Source: Metaruminococcus_A sp050943475
GTDB lineage: Bacteria > Bacillota > Clostridia > Oscillospirales > Ruminococcaceae
DNA: 64,000 bases
Direction: 5' to 3'
NCBI GenBank assembly: GCA_050943475.1
Contig: JBMNPF010000003.1
Span: 124,001 to 188,000 of the forward strand
Every line of letters begins with the position of its first letter. Within the stretch, counting starts at the first letter, position 1. Positions 16,610 through 24,727 of this stretch are shown piece by piece. A model generated the notes under the pieces. The model was not told where the DNA came from and searched no databases. It was given only the letters and a program-made list of their open reading frames with translations. Both the position numbers and the translations under genes were made by a program.

Positions 16610-16981
16610 TTATTTGAGTTCGACTTTCGCGCCGGCATCTTCGAGTTTCTTTTTGATGTCCTCAGCGTCAGCTTTGGAAGCAGCCTCTTTGATGGTCTTC
16701 GGAGCGTTGTCAACCATCTCTTTTGCCTCTTTCAGGCCAAGACCGGTGATCTCTTTGACCAGTTTGATAACGCCCATCTTGCTCGCACCAGCTTCAGCAA
16801 GAACAACGTCAAACTCGGTTTTCTCCTCAGCAGCAGCAGCGCCAGCAGCCGGAGCAGCAACCGCAACAGCAGCAGCGGAAACACCAAATTCCTCTTCCAG
16901 AGCTTTTACAAGCTCGTTGAGCTCTAATACAGAAAGAGCTTTTACCTCTTCAATCATCGCTAAAATTTTCTCAGAAGCCAT
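16610..16981 (-). CDS. rplL: 50S ribosomal protein L7/L12
   Basis: A 123-residue stalk protein that recruits and activates translation GTPases. The N-terminal dimerisation helix (ILAMIEEVKALSVLELNELVKAL is its core, residues 6-28), an Ala-rich hinge (about 36-53) and the C-terminal domain with KTEFDVVLAEAG and TGLGLKEAKEMVD are all present. The ATG at 16981 (MASEK) is chosen over one two codons earlier because GGAGG is 9 bases away. It is the second gene of the rplJL unit and is followed by a terminator. Confidence 0.97.
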   Translation of the reverse strand: MASEKILAMIEEVKALSVLELNELVKALEEEFGVSAAAVAVAAPAAGAAAAEEKTEFDVVLAEAGASKMGVIKLVKEITGLGLKEAKEMVDNAPKTIKEAASKADAEDIKKKLEDAGAKVELK

Positions 16982-17015
16982 GATCATTTACCTCCATTAA
17001 TTTTCATTTTTTCGT

Positions 17016-17513
17016 TTATGCGGATTTCTGTGCAATCTGGTCAAGCACAACAGCGAGATTTGCAATCGGCGCATTCAGGCTGCTGAGCATCTGAGCGACG
17101 AGCGTCTCTCTCGACGGAATTTTTGCAATCGCCTTTACGGTGTCCACATCAATGGCAGCGCCATCCATGAAGCCCGCTTTTACGTTGAGGGCAGCGCCTT
17201 TGAGCTCCTCAGAGTATTTCACAAGGATTCTCGCGGCCGCCATCTGGTCTTCGGTGCTGACTGCAAGGGCGGTGGTGCCGTTGAGCACCTCGTCAAAGTC
17301 ATAACCGACTTCTTTGGTCGCAAAACGGAGCATGGTGTTTTTCACAACAAAGTAGTCAACACCAGCCTCGCGCAGCTCTTTACGCATCTTGGTGTCAGTA
17401 GCAACATCAATGCCCTTATAATCCACCAGAACGCCTGCAACTGCATTTTTCAGCTTTTCAGTCAGACCGTTTACCAGCTCTTTCTTGCTCTCTAAAATCT
17501 TTTCACTTGGCAA
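17016..17513 (-). CDS. rplJ: 50S ribosomal protein L10
   Basis: A 165-residue protein that anchors the L7/L12 dimers to the 23S rRNA stalk base. Typical segments are LVDYKGIDVATDTKMRKELR near the start, VVKNTMLRFA, and the C-terminal helix that binds L12 dimers. Translation begins at TTG with GGGAGG about 9 bases upstream. It is preceded by an L10 leader that lets the L10-L12 complex turn down its own synthesis. Confidence 0.97.
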   Translation of the reverse strand: MPSEKILESKKELVNGLTEKLKNAVAGVLVDYKGIDVATDTKMRKELREAGVDYFVVKNTMLRFATKEVGYDFDEVLNGTTALAVSTEDQMAAARILVKYSEELKGAALNVKAGFMDGAAIDVDTVKAIAKIPSRETLVAQMLSSLNAPIANLAVVLDQIAQKSA

Positions 17514-17549
17514 AACAATTCACCTCCCGGTCTTTCAATTCAAATGTAT

Positions 17550-17701
17550 GCTAAAAAGCCCTTCCTCCGCTTTACCGCGAAGAAAGGGCAAACAATCAAG
17601 CACACAAAGGCGTCTTTCATTGTCAGCGTTTCCTCTCGGCAGGTCGGCGGCAGCCTTTTATGCACAAAGCACCTGCTGTCTTCGAATCAACAGCTTTTTT
17701 T
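17550..17701 (-). ncRNA. L10 ribosomal-protein leader with attenuator
   Basis: The transcribed leader contains the consensus-like stretch AGACAGCAGGTGC...GCATAAA...CTGCCGAG known from L10 leaders of Firmicutes, followed by a 13-bp stem (17558-17589) and a T-run (TTTTTA, 17553-17557), i.e. an intrinsic terminator just before rplJ. Binding of the L10-L12 complex is expected to favour termination, so stalk protein supply is matched to ribosome assembly. Confidence 0.82.
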
Positions 17702-17730
17702 AGTATAGCACAACGCAGAACAGCTGTCAA
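17702..17730 (-). promoter_or_regulatory. internal promoter of rplJ-rplL
   Basis: On the minus strand a perfect TTGACA (17725-17730) and TATACT (17702-17707) are spaced by 17 bases, right after the rplA stop codon. Confidence 0.8.
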
Positions 17731-17737
17731 GCAATTG

Positions 17738-18433
17738 TTATGCGCCGAACTTGGAAGCGTTTACCTTAACGCCCGGGCCCATGGTGGAAGTGACCACGCA
17801 GGACTTAATGTACTGGCCCTTTGCGGCTGCCGGTTTTGCAGCAACAATGGCGTTCATCAGGGTGTTGAAGTTCTCCTCCAGCTTTTCTGCGCCGAAAGAA
17901 GCTTTGCCAATCGGGCAGTGGATGATGTTGGTCTTGTCCAGGCGGTATTCAATTTTACCAGCCTTAGCCTCGGTGACCGCACGCGCAACGTCCGGGGTAA
18001 CCGTACCGGCTTTCGGGTTCGGCATCAAGCCACGGGGGCCGAGCACGCGACCCAGACGGCCGACAAGGCCCATCATGTCCGGGGTGGCAATGACAACGTC
18101 AAAGTCCATCCAGCCTTCGCCCTGAATCTTTGCAACCAGTTCTTCTGCACCAACAAATTCTGCACCGGCTTCCTCAGCCGCTTTGGCGTTGTCGCCTTTT
18201 GCAAATACACAGACACGAACCGACTTACCGGTTCCGTTCGGCAGAACAACTGCGCCGCGGACCTGCTGGTCCGCATGACGGGAGTCAACGCCCAGGCGGA
18301 TATGTGCCTCAACGGTCTCGTCAAATTTCGCTTTCGCGGTTTTAATGGTCAAATCCATCGCTTCGGTCGGATCGTACTGTTTGGTACGGTCGACGAGCTT
18401 GGAACTCTCGTTGTATTTTTTACCGTGTTTCAT
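17738..18433 (-). CDS. rplA: 50S ribosomal protein L1
   Basis: A 231-residue protein of the mobile L1 stalk that helps move deacylated tRNA out of the ribosome; it is also commonly the translational repressor of the rplK-rplA unit. Signature stretches are RGAVVLPNGTGKSVRVCVFA, MGLVGRLGRVLGPRGLMPNP and GKIEYRLDK. The gap before it contains GGAGG-type ribosome sites and a short hairpin that could be the L1 target, but this cannot be settled by eye. Confidence 0.97.
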   Translation of the reverse strand: MKHGKKYNESSKLVDRTKQYDPTEAMDLTIKTAKAKFDETVEAHIRLGVDSRHADQQVRGAVVLPNGTGKSVRVCVFAKGDNAKAAEEAGAEFVGAEELVAKIQGEGWMDFDVVIATPDMMGLVGRLGRVLGPRGLMPNPKAGTVTPDVARAVTEAKAGKIEYRLDKTNIIHCPIGKASFGAEKLEENFNTLMNAIVAAKPAAAKGQYIKSCVVTSTMGPGVKVNASKFGA

Positions 18434-18492
18434 TACTCTTTTCCTCCCTCATGAGTGGTTCTTAACGGAAATTTCCTCCCACCAGCGGGTGG

Positions 18493-18918
18493 TTAATCGA
18501 CGACTTCAATGCCCATCGAACGCGCGGTGCCTGCAATCATGCTCATTGCAGTGTCAATGTTCGCAGCGTTGAGGTCCGGCATTTTGGTTTCGGCGATTTT
18601 CTTCACCTGCTCCTTGGTAATCTTTGCAACCTTGGTCTTGTTCGGAACGCCGGAACCGCTCTCGATTCCGCACGCCTTCTTAATCAAAACCGAAGCCGGC
18701 GGCGTCTTGGTCACAAAGGTAAAGGAACGGTCTGCATATACAGTAATTACAACCGGGATAATAAGGCCCGCGTCGTTTTTGGTACGCTCGTTAAATTCCT
18801 TTGTAAATGACACGATGTTTACGCCGTGCTGACCTAATGCAGGACCAACCGGCGGCGCAGGAGTCGCTTTCCCTGCGGGGATTTGCAGCTTGATATAGCC
18901 TGTAACCTTCTGAGCCAT
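18493..18918 (-). CDS. rplK: 50S ribosomal protein L11
   Basis: A 141-residue protein of the GTPase-associated centre, substrate of the PrmA methyltransferase encoded in this window. It has the usual Pro-rich N-terminal PAGKATPAPPVGPALGQHGVN and the RNA-binding C-terminal part (KQVKKIAETK-like, GTARSMGIEV). The start at MAQKV (18918) follows GGAGG; a GC-rich hairpin (CCGGGG-GAAA-CCCCGG) lies upstream between nusG and rplK. Confidence 0.97.
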   Translation of the reverse strand: MAQKVTGYIKLQIPAGKATPAPPVGPALGQHGVNIVSFTKEFNERTKNDAGLIIPVVITVYADRSFTFVTKTPPASVLIKKACGIESGSGVPNKTKVAKITKEQVKKIAETKMPDLNAANIDTAMSMIAGTARSMGIEVVD

Positions 18919-19037
18919 TTTTTGCACCTCCAAAATAATGTGGTCTCTGGCGGAGCAGACCCATTTCTGCCCCTCCCACCAGCAAGTGCGGCACGCCGCC
19001 CCTGCTGAAAACCCGGGGTTTCCCCCGGCGGAACACC

Positions 19038-19562
19038 TTATTCCTTGACCGCAACCACCTGGTTCAGCTCAAGCTCAACCGGGGTCTCACGTCCAAACAT
19101 AGAGACGGTCAGCTTAACCTTGTTCTGGTCAGGTTCCAACTCGTCCACAATGCCAATAAAGCCTTCCAACGGTCCGGCAACAACCTTAACGCTGTCTCCG
19201 GCCGCATAGTCAACGGTCACCTGGTGGCTCTCCACGCCAAGCGCCGCAACCTCCTGTTCGGTCAGCGGAATCGGCTTGGAAGCCGGTCCCACGAAGCCTG
19301 TCACGCCGCGGATGTTCCGCACAACGTACCAGGAATCGTCCGTCATAATCATCTTCACCAGCACATAGCCCGGGAAGATTTTGCGCTCCACCTCGCGCGT
19401 TTTGTTGTCCTTCACCTCAGTGACGGTTTCAGTGGGGACCCTTACTTCATGAATCAGCTCATGAAGCTGGTGGTTCTCAACAACCTTTTCAATGTTGCGC
19501 GCAACCTTGTTCTCATAACCGGAATAGGTGTGCACTACATACCATTTTGCGGTCTCTGACAT
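19038..19562 (-). CDS. nusG: transcription termination/antitermination factor NusG
   Basis: A 174-residue protein that binds the RNA polymerase clamp and links transcription to translation or Rho. The N-terminal NGN domain shows KWYVVHTYSGYENKVA, FPGYVLVKM and VRNIRGVTGFVG; the C-terminal KOW domain shows GDSVKVVAGPLEGFIG. Gene order secE-nusG-rplK-rplA is the standard bacterial one. Confidence 0.97.
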   Translation of the reverse strand: MSETAKWYVVHTYSGYENKVARNIEKVVENHQLHELIHEVRVPTETVTEVKDNKTREVERKIFPGYVLVKMIMTDDSWYVVRNIRGVTGFVGPASKPIPLTEQEVAALGVESHQVTVDYAAGDSVKVVAGPLEGFIGIVDELEPDQNKVKLTVSMFGRETPVELELNQVVAVKE

Positions 19563-19592
19563 CGTATCCCTCCACTAACCTGGTGCAGGGCG

Positions 19593-19853
19593 TTATGCCT
19601 GCTGCAGGACGAAATGAACAATCAGGCTCAGAACAGTGTCCAGCCCGGCGACGAATGCGCCTATCACGATGACGACAGCCAGAACGACCAAGGTGTTGTT
19701 GATTACCTGTTTCTTACTCGGCCATACAATCTTCTTGTATTCGCTTTTCAGGTCCTTGAAGAAACGGCTCATGCGTTTCAACGCACCGTTTTTCTTCTCC
19801 GGCTTTTTGGGTTTCGCAGAAGACTTTTCTGCGACAGCGTCTTTTTTGGCCAT
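19593..19853 (-). CDS. secE: preprotein translocase subunit SecE
   Basis: An 86-residue protein with a Lys/Ala/Pro-rich N-terminus, the conserved amphipathic helix with DLKSEYKKIVWPSKKQV, and a single membrane segment (about residues 58-80), as in the short Gram-positive SecE. It clamps SecY in the translocase. The ATG at 19853 has GGAAGGG 8 bases upstream; an in-frame GTG three codons earlier is too close to that site. Confidence 0.94.
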   Translation of the reverse strand: MAKKDAVAEKSSAKPKKPEKKNGALKRMSRFFKDLKSEYKKIVWPSKKQVINNTLVVLAVVIVIGAFVAGLDTVLSLIVHFVLQQA

Positions 19854-19870
19854 CCCATTCACCCTTCCGT

Positions 19871-20020
19871 TTACTTCGTCTCTCTGTGAAGCGTGTGTTT
19901 CCGGCAGAAACGGCAGTACTTGTTCATTTCAAGTCTGTCCGGATCGTTTTTCTTGTTCTTCATGGTGTTGTAGTTTCTCTGTTTGCATTCAGAACAAGCC
20001 AGTGTAATTTTTACTCTCAT
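19871..20020 (-). CDS. rpmG: 50S ribosomal protein L33, zinc-binding form
   Basis: A 49-residue protein (MRVKITLACSECKQRNYNT at the start, HTLHRETK at the end). Cys9, Cys12, Cys36 and Cys39 make the zinc site of the C+ form. It starts with ATG at 20020 after GGGAGG and is the first gene of the rpmG-secE-nusG-rplK-rplA unit. Confidence 0.95.
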   Translation of the reverse strand: MRVKITLACSECKQRNYNTMKNKKNDPDRLEMNKYCRFCRKHTLHRETK

Positions 20021-20113
20021 TTTCGGCACCTCCCGGTAACGGTTTTTGTTAGCCTCCCTCGTAAAAGGGTGCGAAAAACCGCAAAAAAATAAACCCTTTT
20101 AGAGGTATAAATA

Positions 20114-20142
20114 ATCATAGCATAAGAAAAGCCCCGCGTCAA
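20114..20142 (-). promoter_or_regulatory. promoter of rpmG-secE-nusG-rplKA
   Basis: On the minus strand TTGACG (20137-20142) and TATGAT (20114-20119) are spaced by 17 bases, about 95 bases before rpmG. Confidence 0.78.
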
Positions 20143-20238
20143 GCGGTTTTTTCATTTTTTGTCCCGTTTTCTGTGGGACGGTTCTTTTCTGCTTTATTAT
20201 ACCATATATAATATACGGGTACAACTGCAAAGAATTAT

Positions 20239-20267
20239 TTGCATATACACCAAAACTATGCTATCAT
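20239..20267 (+). promoter_or_regulatory. promoter of ddl and following genes
   Basis: TTGCAT (20239-20244) and TATCAT (20262-20267) are spaced by 17 bases, about 50 bases before the ddl start and divergent from the rpmG promoter. Confidence 0.6.
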
Positions 20268-20316
20268 TTATGGTAAGTATGCACATGCCCAATTTCATGA
20301 TTTTGGAGGCGTTTCC

Positions 20317-21393
20317 ATGCCTGAAATGACTGTTGCCGTCCTCTTCGGCGGCGTTTCGAGCGAACATGAGGTCTCCCTCATTTCCGCCACCTCGGTTTTA
20401 AACAATATCCCGCGGGAAAAATACAACGTCCTTTGTATTGGCATTACCAAAGACGGCCGCTGGCTCTGGTATGACGGCCCGACCGACGCCATCACCTCCC
20501 AAGCCTGGGAGCAGGACTCTTCCCTTCCCACCGCCGTCATCAGCCCGGATCGTTCCCACCGCGGCATCCTCAAAATTAAAGACGGCGCTGTCCAGTGCAT
20601 TCCGGTGGACTGCATCTTCCCCGTCCTCCATGGCAAAAACGGCGAGGACGGCACTGTTCAGGGTCTCTTTGATCTCTCCGGCATTCCCTACGTCGGCTGC
20701 GGTGTCATCGCCTCGGCCAACTGCATGGATAAACAGGTCACCCATACCATGCTGGATGCAGCCGGCATCAAAACCGCTGCGTGGCGCGTCCTCACCAAGG
20801 AGGAACGTCCCCGCTTTGACAACTTCGTCTCGGAATTCGAGCAGTCTCTTGGCTATCCCATGTTTGTCAAACCGGCAAACGCCGGTTCCTCGGTCGGCAT
20901 CAGCAAAGCGCATGACCGCGACGAGCTCATGGCCGCTGTTGACCTCGCCCTTACCCATGACCGCAAGGTTATCATCGAGGAGATGATCACCGGAACCGAG
21001 GTCGAATGCGCTGTACTCGGCAACCGCAATCCCGCCGCCTCCATGCCGGGTGGAATTACTCCTTGTAATGATTTTTACGATTATGACGCTAAGTATATTT
21101 CCGAGGATTCCAAACTGGATATCCCCGCGAAGATCAGCCCGCTCGCCAGTGACCTGGTCAAGGCTACGGCGATCAAGGCTTATAACACGCTGGAGTGCAC
21201 CGGCCTTTCCCGTGTGGATTTCTTTGTCCAGGAGGACGGCACCGTTATCCTCAACGAGATCAACACCCTGCCCGGCTTCACCAGCATCAGCATGTACCCC
21301 AAACTCTGGGATGCGGAGGGGCTCCCCTACCCCGGCTTAATCGACCGCCTCATCCGCCTCGCTCTGGAAAGAAAGGAAGAACAGCTTGGATAA
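20317..21393 (+). CDS. ddl: D-alanine--D-alanine ligase
   Basis: A 358-residue ATP-grasp enzyme that joins two D-alanines for peptidoglycan. The N-terminal VAVLFGGVSSEHEVS, HGKNGEDGT..QGL, VKPANAGSSVGISK, and the C-terminal DFFVQEDG and NEINTLPGFT are diagnostic. The omega-loop reads FYDYDAKY, the tyrosine-containing form of D-Ala-D-Ala ligases rather than the D-lactate ligases of vancomycin resistance. The ATG at 20317 follows TTGGAGG by 8 bases; earlier in-frame codons lack a site. murI follows with an 8-base overlap. Confidence 0.95.
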   Translation: MPEMTVAVLFGGVSSEHEVSLISATSVLNNIPREKYNVLCIGITKDGRWLWYDGPTDAITSQAWEQDSSLPTAVISPDRSHRGILKIKDGAVQCIPVDCIFPVLHGKNGEDGTVQGLFDLSGIPYVGCGVIASANCMDKQVTHTMLDAAGIKTAAWRVLTKEERPRFDNFVSEFEQSLGYPMFVKPANAGSSVGISKAHDRDELMAAVDLALTHDRKVIIEEMITGTEVECAVLGNRNPAASMPGGITPCNDFYDYDAKYISEDSKLDIPAKISPLASDLVKATAIKAYNTLECTGLSRVDFFVQEDGTVILNEINTLPGFTSISMYPKLWDAEGLPYPGLIDRLIRLALERKEEQLG

Positions 21394-22201
21394 CCGTGCC
21401 ATCGGCGTGTTTGACTCCGGCCTCGGCGGGCTCACCGTGCTCAAAGAGCTGCAGGAACAGCTCCCCCATGAAGATTTTGTCTATTTCGGCGATACCGGAA
21501 GAGTCCCCTACGGTACCCGCAGCCATCAGACCATCCTCAAATATGCTGCGCAGGACATCGCGTTCCTGCTTTCCAAAAATGTCAAGATGATTGTCATCGC
21601 CTGCGGTACCGTCAGCGCCAACCTCACCCCGGAGCTCACAAACAGCCTCAGCCTGCCTTACATCGGCGTAGTAGTTCCGGCCGCACAGGCGGCCTGCAGC
21701 GCCACCAAAACCGGGCACATCGGCGTCATTGCCACCACCGCTTCCATCAAAAGCGGCGCTTACGGGCGCACCATGCGCACCATCCGCCCCAATACCGTGG
21801 TGGTCGGCAACCCCTGTCCGCTTTTTGTCCCGCTTGTTGAGAACGGCTACGTTCAGCGTGACAACCCGGTGACCCGCATGGTGGCGGAAAGCTACCTTGC
21901 CCCTTTCCGCGGCGGCGAGGTTGACACCCTCATCCTCGGCTGCACCCATTATCCCATGATCCGCGACATTATCGCCGATCTTTTGGAGGAGGACATCACC
22001 CTCATCAACCCCGGTACGGAAACCGCACGCCAAGCCAGCGCCCTGCTGGTCCGAAATGAAATTTCAAACGACAACGGTCACACAGGCCACACCGAATTTT
22101 ATGTCAGTGACAACCCCGAATCCTTCACCGAAATCGCCTCCATGTACCTGCAGTCGGAGGTTTCGGCCGATGTTCAGTTTGTCGATATTGACAGCCTGTG
22201 A
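21386..22201 (+). CDS. murI: glutamate racemase
   Basis: A 271-residue enzyme that makes D-glutamate for peptidoglycan by a two-cysteine, cofactor-free mechanism. The N-terminal IGVFDSGLGGLTV, YFGDTGRVPYG, the first catalytic Cys in IACGTVSA and the second in LILGCTHYP are all present. It starts with TTG inside the end of ddl (AAAGGAAG upstream), so the two cell-wall genes are translationally coupled. Confidence 0.95.
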   Translation: MDNRAIGVFDSGLGGLTVLKELQEQLPHEDFVYFGDTGRVPYGTRSHQTILKYAAQDIAFLLSKNVKMIVIACGTVSANLTPELTNSLSLPYIGVVVPAAQAACSATKTGHIGVIATTASIKSGAYGRTMRTIRPNTVVVGNPCPLFVPLVENGYVQRDNPVTRMVAESYLAPFRGGEVDTLILGCTHYPMIRDIIADLLEEDITLINPGTETARQASALLVRNEISNDNGHTGHTEFYVSDNPESFTEIASMYLQSEVSADVQFVDIDSL

Positions 22202-22219
22202 GCCCGGGAGCGGAGCATT

Positions 22220-22642
22220 ATGAAAAAAGACGTTTACATCCAAATCAAAGGCACCCAGCAAAGTGAGGACGGAACCGATACCACCGAGCTCCTCACCCAG
22301 GGTTTGCTCTGCGAACAAAACGGGAAGTACTATTTGGTTTACGAAGAGTCCGAGGCCACCGGCTTTGAAGGCTGCCGCACCACCCTCAAGTTTGAGGATG
22401 ACCGCAAGGTCACCATGCGGCGCAGCGGCCCCAGCCGGTCCGAACTGGTCCTTGAGAAGGGCGCCCGCAACATTGGGCGTTACGGCACCGCCGTCGGGGA
22501 TTTGCAAATCGGCGTCTTTGCCGAGCATATTCGCAACGGCCTGACCGAAAACGGCGGCGAAGCCTACTTCAAGTACCAGCTTGACGTCAATTCGGTCTTT
22601 CTCAGTGAAAACGAGGTCTCTATCAGCGTAAAAACCGAGTAA
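22220..22642 (+). CDS. DUF1934 beta-barrel protein (YwiB-like)
   Basis: A 140-residue soluble protein that reads as a predicted beta-barrel related to calycins (VYIQIKGTQQ, TELLTQGLLCEQNGKYYLVYEES, TTLKFEDDRKVTMRRSG). The function of the family is unknown. It sits directly before argS, the same arrangement as ywiB-argS in Bacillus, which supports the identification. A GGGAGCGGAG site precedes the ATG. Confidence 0.85.
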   Translation: MKKDVYIQIKGTQQSEDGTDTTELLTQGLLCEQNGKYYLVYEESEATGFEGCRTTLKFEDDRKVTMRRSGPSRSELVLEKGARNIGRYGTAVGDLQIGVFAEHIRNGLTENGGEAYFKYQLDVNSVFLSENEVSISVKTE

Positions 22643-22666
22643 AATATACGGAGGGTATTAAATTTT

Positions 22667-24412
22667 ATGAAAGATTTGATCAAAGCCGCAAACGAGCAGC
22701 TCTCTGAACTGCTCTTGAACGCGCTCGGACATGCCGTTGGCGAAGGGGAGCTCCCCGCCGAGCCCATCCCCGCCTACAGCATCCAAATCCCGGCGGATAA
22801 GTCCCACGGCGATTTCGCCGCCAACATCGCCATGGTTTCGGCGCGCGCCTTTAAAATGCCGCCCCGCAAAATTGCAGAGGCCATTGTCAAACACCTCGTC
22901 CTTGACGGCTCCTATTTTGAGCGCGCCGAGATTGCAGGCGCCGGCTTCATCAACCTTTTTCTCTCCCACCGCTGGTTTGAGGACGCTGTCCTCGCCGTCG
23001 CGGAAGAGGGCGAAAACTACGGCCGTTCGGATTACGGCAAGGGGCGCAAGGTCATGGTCGAGTTCGTCTCGGCCAACCCAACCGGGCCCATGCACATCGG
23101 CAATGCCCGCGGCGGCGTCATCGGGGACAGCCTCGCCGCCGTGCTCGACCATGCCGGCTACGACGTCACCAAGGAATTCTACGTCAACGACGCAGGCAAC
23201 CAAATCAATAAATTTGCCCTTTCGCTGGAGGTGCGTTATCTCCAGCTTTATAAAGGCGAAGAAGCCGTCCCTCTGCCGGAGGACGCCTACCACGGCGCGG
23301 ACATTACCGAACACGCCAAAGCCTTTGCCGCCATCCACGGCGATTCCTATCTGGACAAGCCGGAAGAGGAGCGCCGCAAGGCTCTGGTCGATTACGCCCT
23401 GCCCCTCAACATTGCTGGGCTCAAGCGGGATTTGTCCCGCTACGGCATTGAATACGACGTCTGGTTCAAAGAGAGTACCCTGCATCAAAGCGGTGCGGTG
23501 CAGCAGGCCATCGACAAGCTGACCGAACGCGGCTATACCTATGAAAAGGACGGCGCTGTCTGGTATAAAAACGCCGACATTCTGCGGGAGCAGCTCCTGG
23601 CACAGGGCAAGAGCGAAGCTGAAATTGAAAAGCTCGATCTCAAGGACGACGTTTTGGTCCGCGCCAATGGCACGCCGACCTATTTTGCCGCCGATATTGC
23701 CTACCATTACAACAAATTTGCGGTCCGCGGTTTTGATAAGGTCATCAACATCTGGGGCGCTGACCACCACGGCCATGTCGCGCGGCTTAAGGGCGCCATG
23801 GACGCCATCGGCCTGGACGGCAACAAGCTCGACGTCGTGCTCATGCAGCTCGTCCGCCTCATGCGGGACGGCGAGACCGTCCGGGTCAGCAAACGCACCG
23901 GCAAGTCCCTCACCTTGACCGACCTGCTCGACGAAGTCCCGGTGGATGCCGCCCGTTTCTTCTTCAATCTCCGCGAGGCCAGCTCCCACTTTGATTTTGA
24001 TTTGGGTCTTGCGGTGGAGCAATCCTCCCAAAATCCGGTCTATTATGTGCAGTACGCCCACGCGCGCATCTGCTCCATTCTCTCAAATCTTGCAGCAGAG
24101 GGCATCGCGCCGGAAGCGCCTGCCCGCGCACGGCTTGCCCTGCTCACCGCCCCGGAAGAGATTGAACTCATCCGGTTCCTTGCTGGCTATACCAACGAGA
24201 TCATCGAGGCTGCCAAGAATTACGACCCCTCCCGCATGACCCGTTACGCAATGGATCTGGCCGCGCTGTTCCACAAGTTTTACAACGCCTGCCGCGTCAA
24301 GTGCGACCAAGCCGATCTCATGCAGGCGCGCCTTGCGCTCTGCCTTGCGGTCAAAACCGTTTTGTCCAACCTTCTGCACATGCTGCACATTGCCGCTCCG
24401 GTCACCATGTAG
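22667..24412 (+). CDS. argS: arginyl-tRNA synthetase
   Basis: A 581-residue class I synthetase that charges tRNA-Arg. The N-terminal Add-1 domain (about 1-115), the HIGH-like site in VSANPTGPMHIGNARGG (about 133-149), the catalytic fold (WGADHHGHVARLKGAM) and the C-terminal DALR anticodon-binding domain (YVQYAHARICSIL, FHKFYNACRV) are complete. The KMSKS loop is replaced by VRVSKRTGKSLTL, as usual for ArgS. GGAGGG lies upstream of the ATG. A decayed partial copy of its own 5' half begins immediately at its stop codon. Confidence 0.96.
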   Translation: MKDLIKAANEQLSELLLNALGHAVGEGELPAEPIPAYSIQIPADKSHGDFAANIAMVSARAFKMPPRKIAEAIVKHLVLDGSYFERAEIAGAGFINLFLSHRWFEDAVLAVAEEGENYGRSDYGKGRKVMVEFVSANPTGPMHIGNARGGVIGDSLAAVLDHAGYDVTKEFYVNDAGNQINKFALSLEVRYLQLYKGEEAVPLPEDAYHGADITEHAKAFAAIHGDSYLDKPEEERRKALVDYALPLNIAGLKRDLSRYGIEYDVWFKESTLHQSGAVQQAIDKLTERGYTYEKDGAVWYKNADILREQLLAQGKSEAEIEKLDLKDDVLVRANGTPTYFAADIAYHYNKFAVRGFDKVINIWGADHHGHVARLKGAMDAIGLDGNKLDVVLMQLVRLMRDGETVRVSKRTGKSLTLTDLLDEVPVDAARFFFNLREASSHFDFDLGLAVEQSSQNPVYYVQYAHARICSILSNLAAEGIAPEAPARARLALLTAPEEIELIRFLAGYTNEIIEAAKNYDPSRMTRYAMDLAALFHKFYNACRVKCDQADLMQARLALCLAVKTVLSNLLHMLHIAAPVTM

Positions 24413-24667
24413 CACCGGCAATGCCTGCGGCGGCATCGGTGACAGCCTCGCCGCCGTGTCCGGCCATGCCGGCTGTGGCATCACTAGGGAATTTTCTTTC
24501 AGCAACGCCGGTGGCCAAAACAATCCGCCCTTTCGCCGGAGGTTCACCACTTCTGCTTTATCGGCGGGCAATCCGCCCCCTTGCAGGACATCTACCGCGG
24601 CACCAATATAATCGAGTATGCCAAAGCCTTTGCCGCCATCCACGGCGATTCTTTTCTGGACAAGCCG
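24412..24667 (+). pseudogene. decayed partial duplicate of argS
   Basis: These 256 bases align with positions 23092-23362 inside argS. Stretches such as GACAGCCTCGCCGCCGTG and AAGCCTTTGCCGCCATCCAC are identical, and the translated pieces GNACGG-IGDSLAAV, HAGCGITREF and EYAKAFAAIHGDSFLDKP match GNARGGVIGDSLAAV, HAGYDVTKEF and EHAKAFAAIHGDSYLDKP. Indels break the frame. The copy starts at the argS stop codon, so it is a short tandem duplication remnant without its own start. Confidence 0.88.
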
Positions 24668-24727
24668 CTACCACCCAACCTCTTCACCGTTTCACACAAT
24701 ATACCACCATTTCTTCTGGAGGAATTT

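Noticed and set aside
20317..21393. D-Ala-D-Lac ligase (vancomycin-resistance type)
   Set aside because: The omega-loop has the tyrosine-containing FYDYDAKY of D-Ala-D-Ala ligases, and no vanH- or vanX-like gene is nearby.
22658..24061. A frame of 467 codons antisense to argS
   Set aside because: argS is unambiguous on the plus strand; the antisense frame has no ribosome site and no family resemblance.
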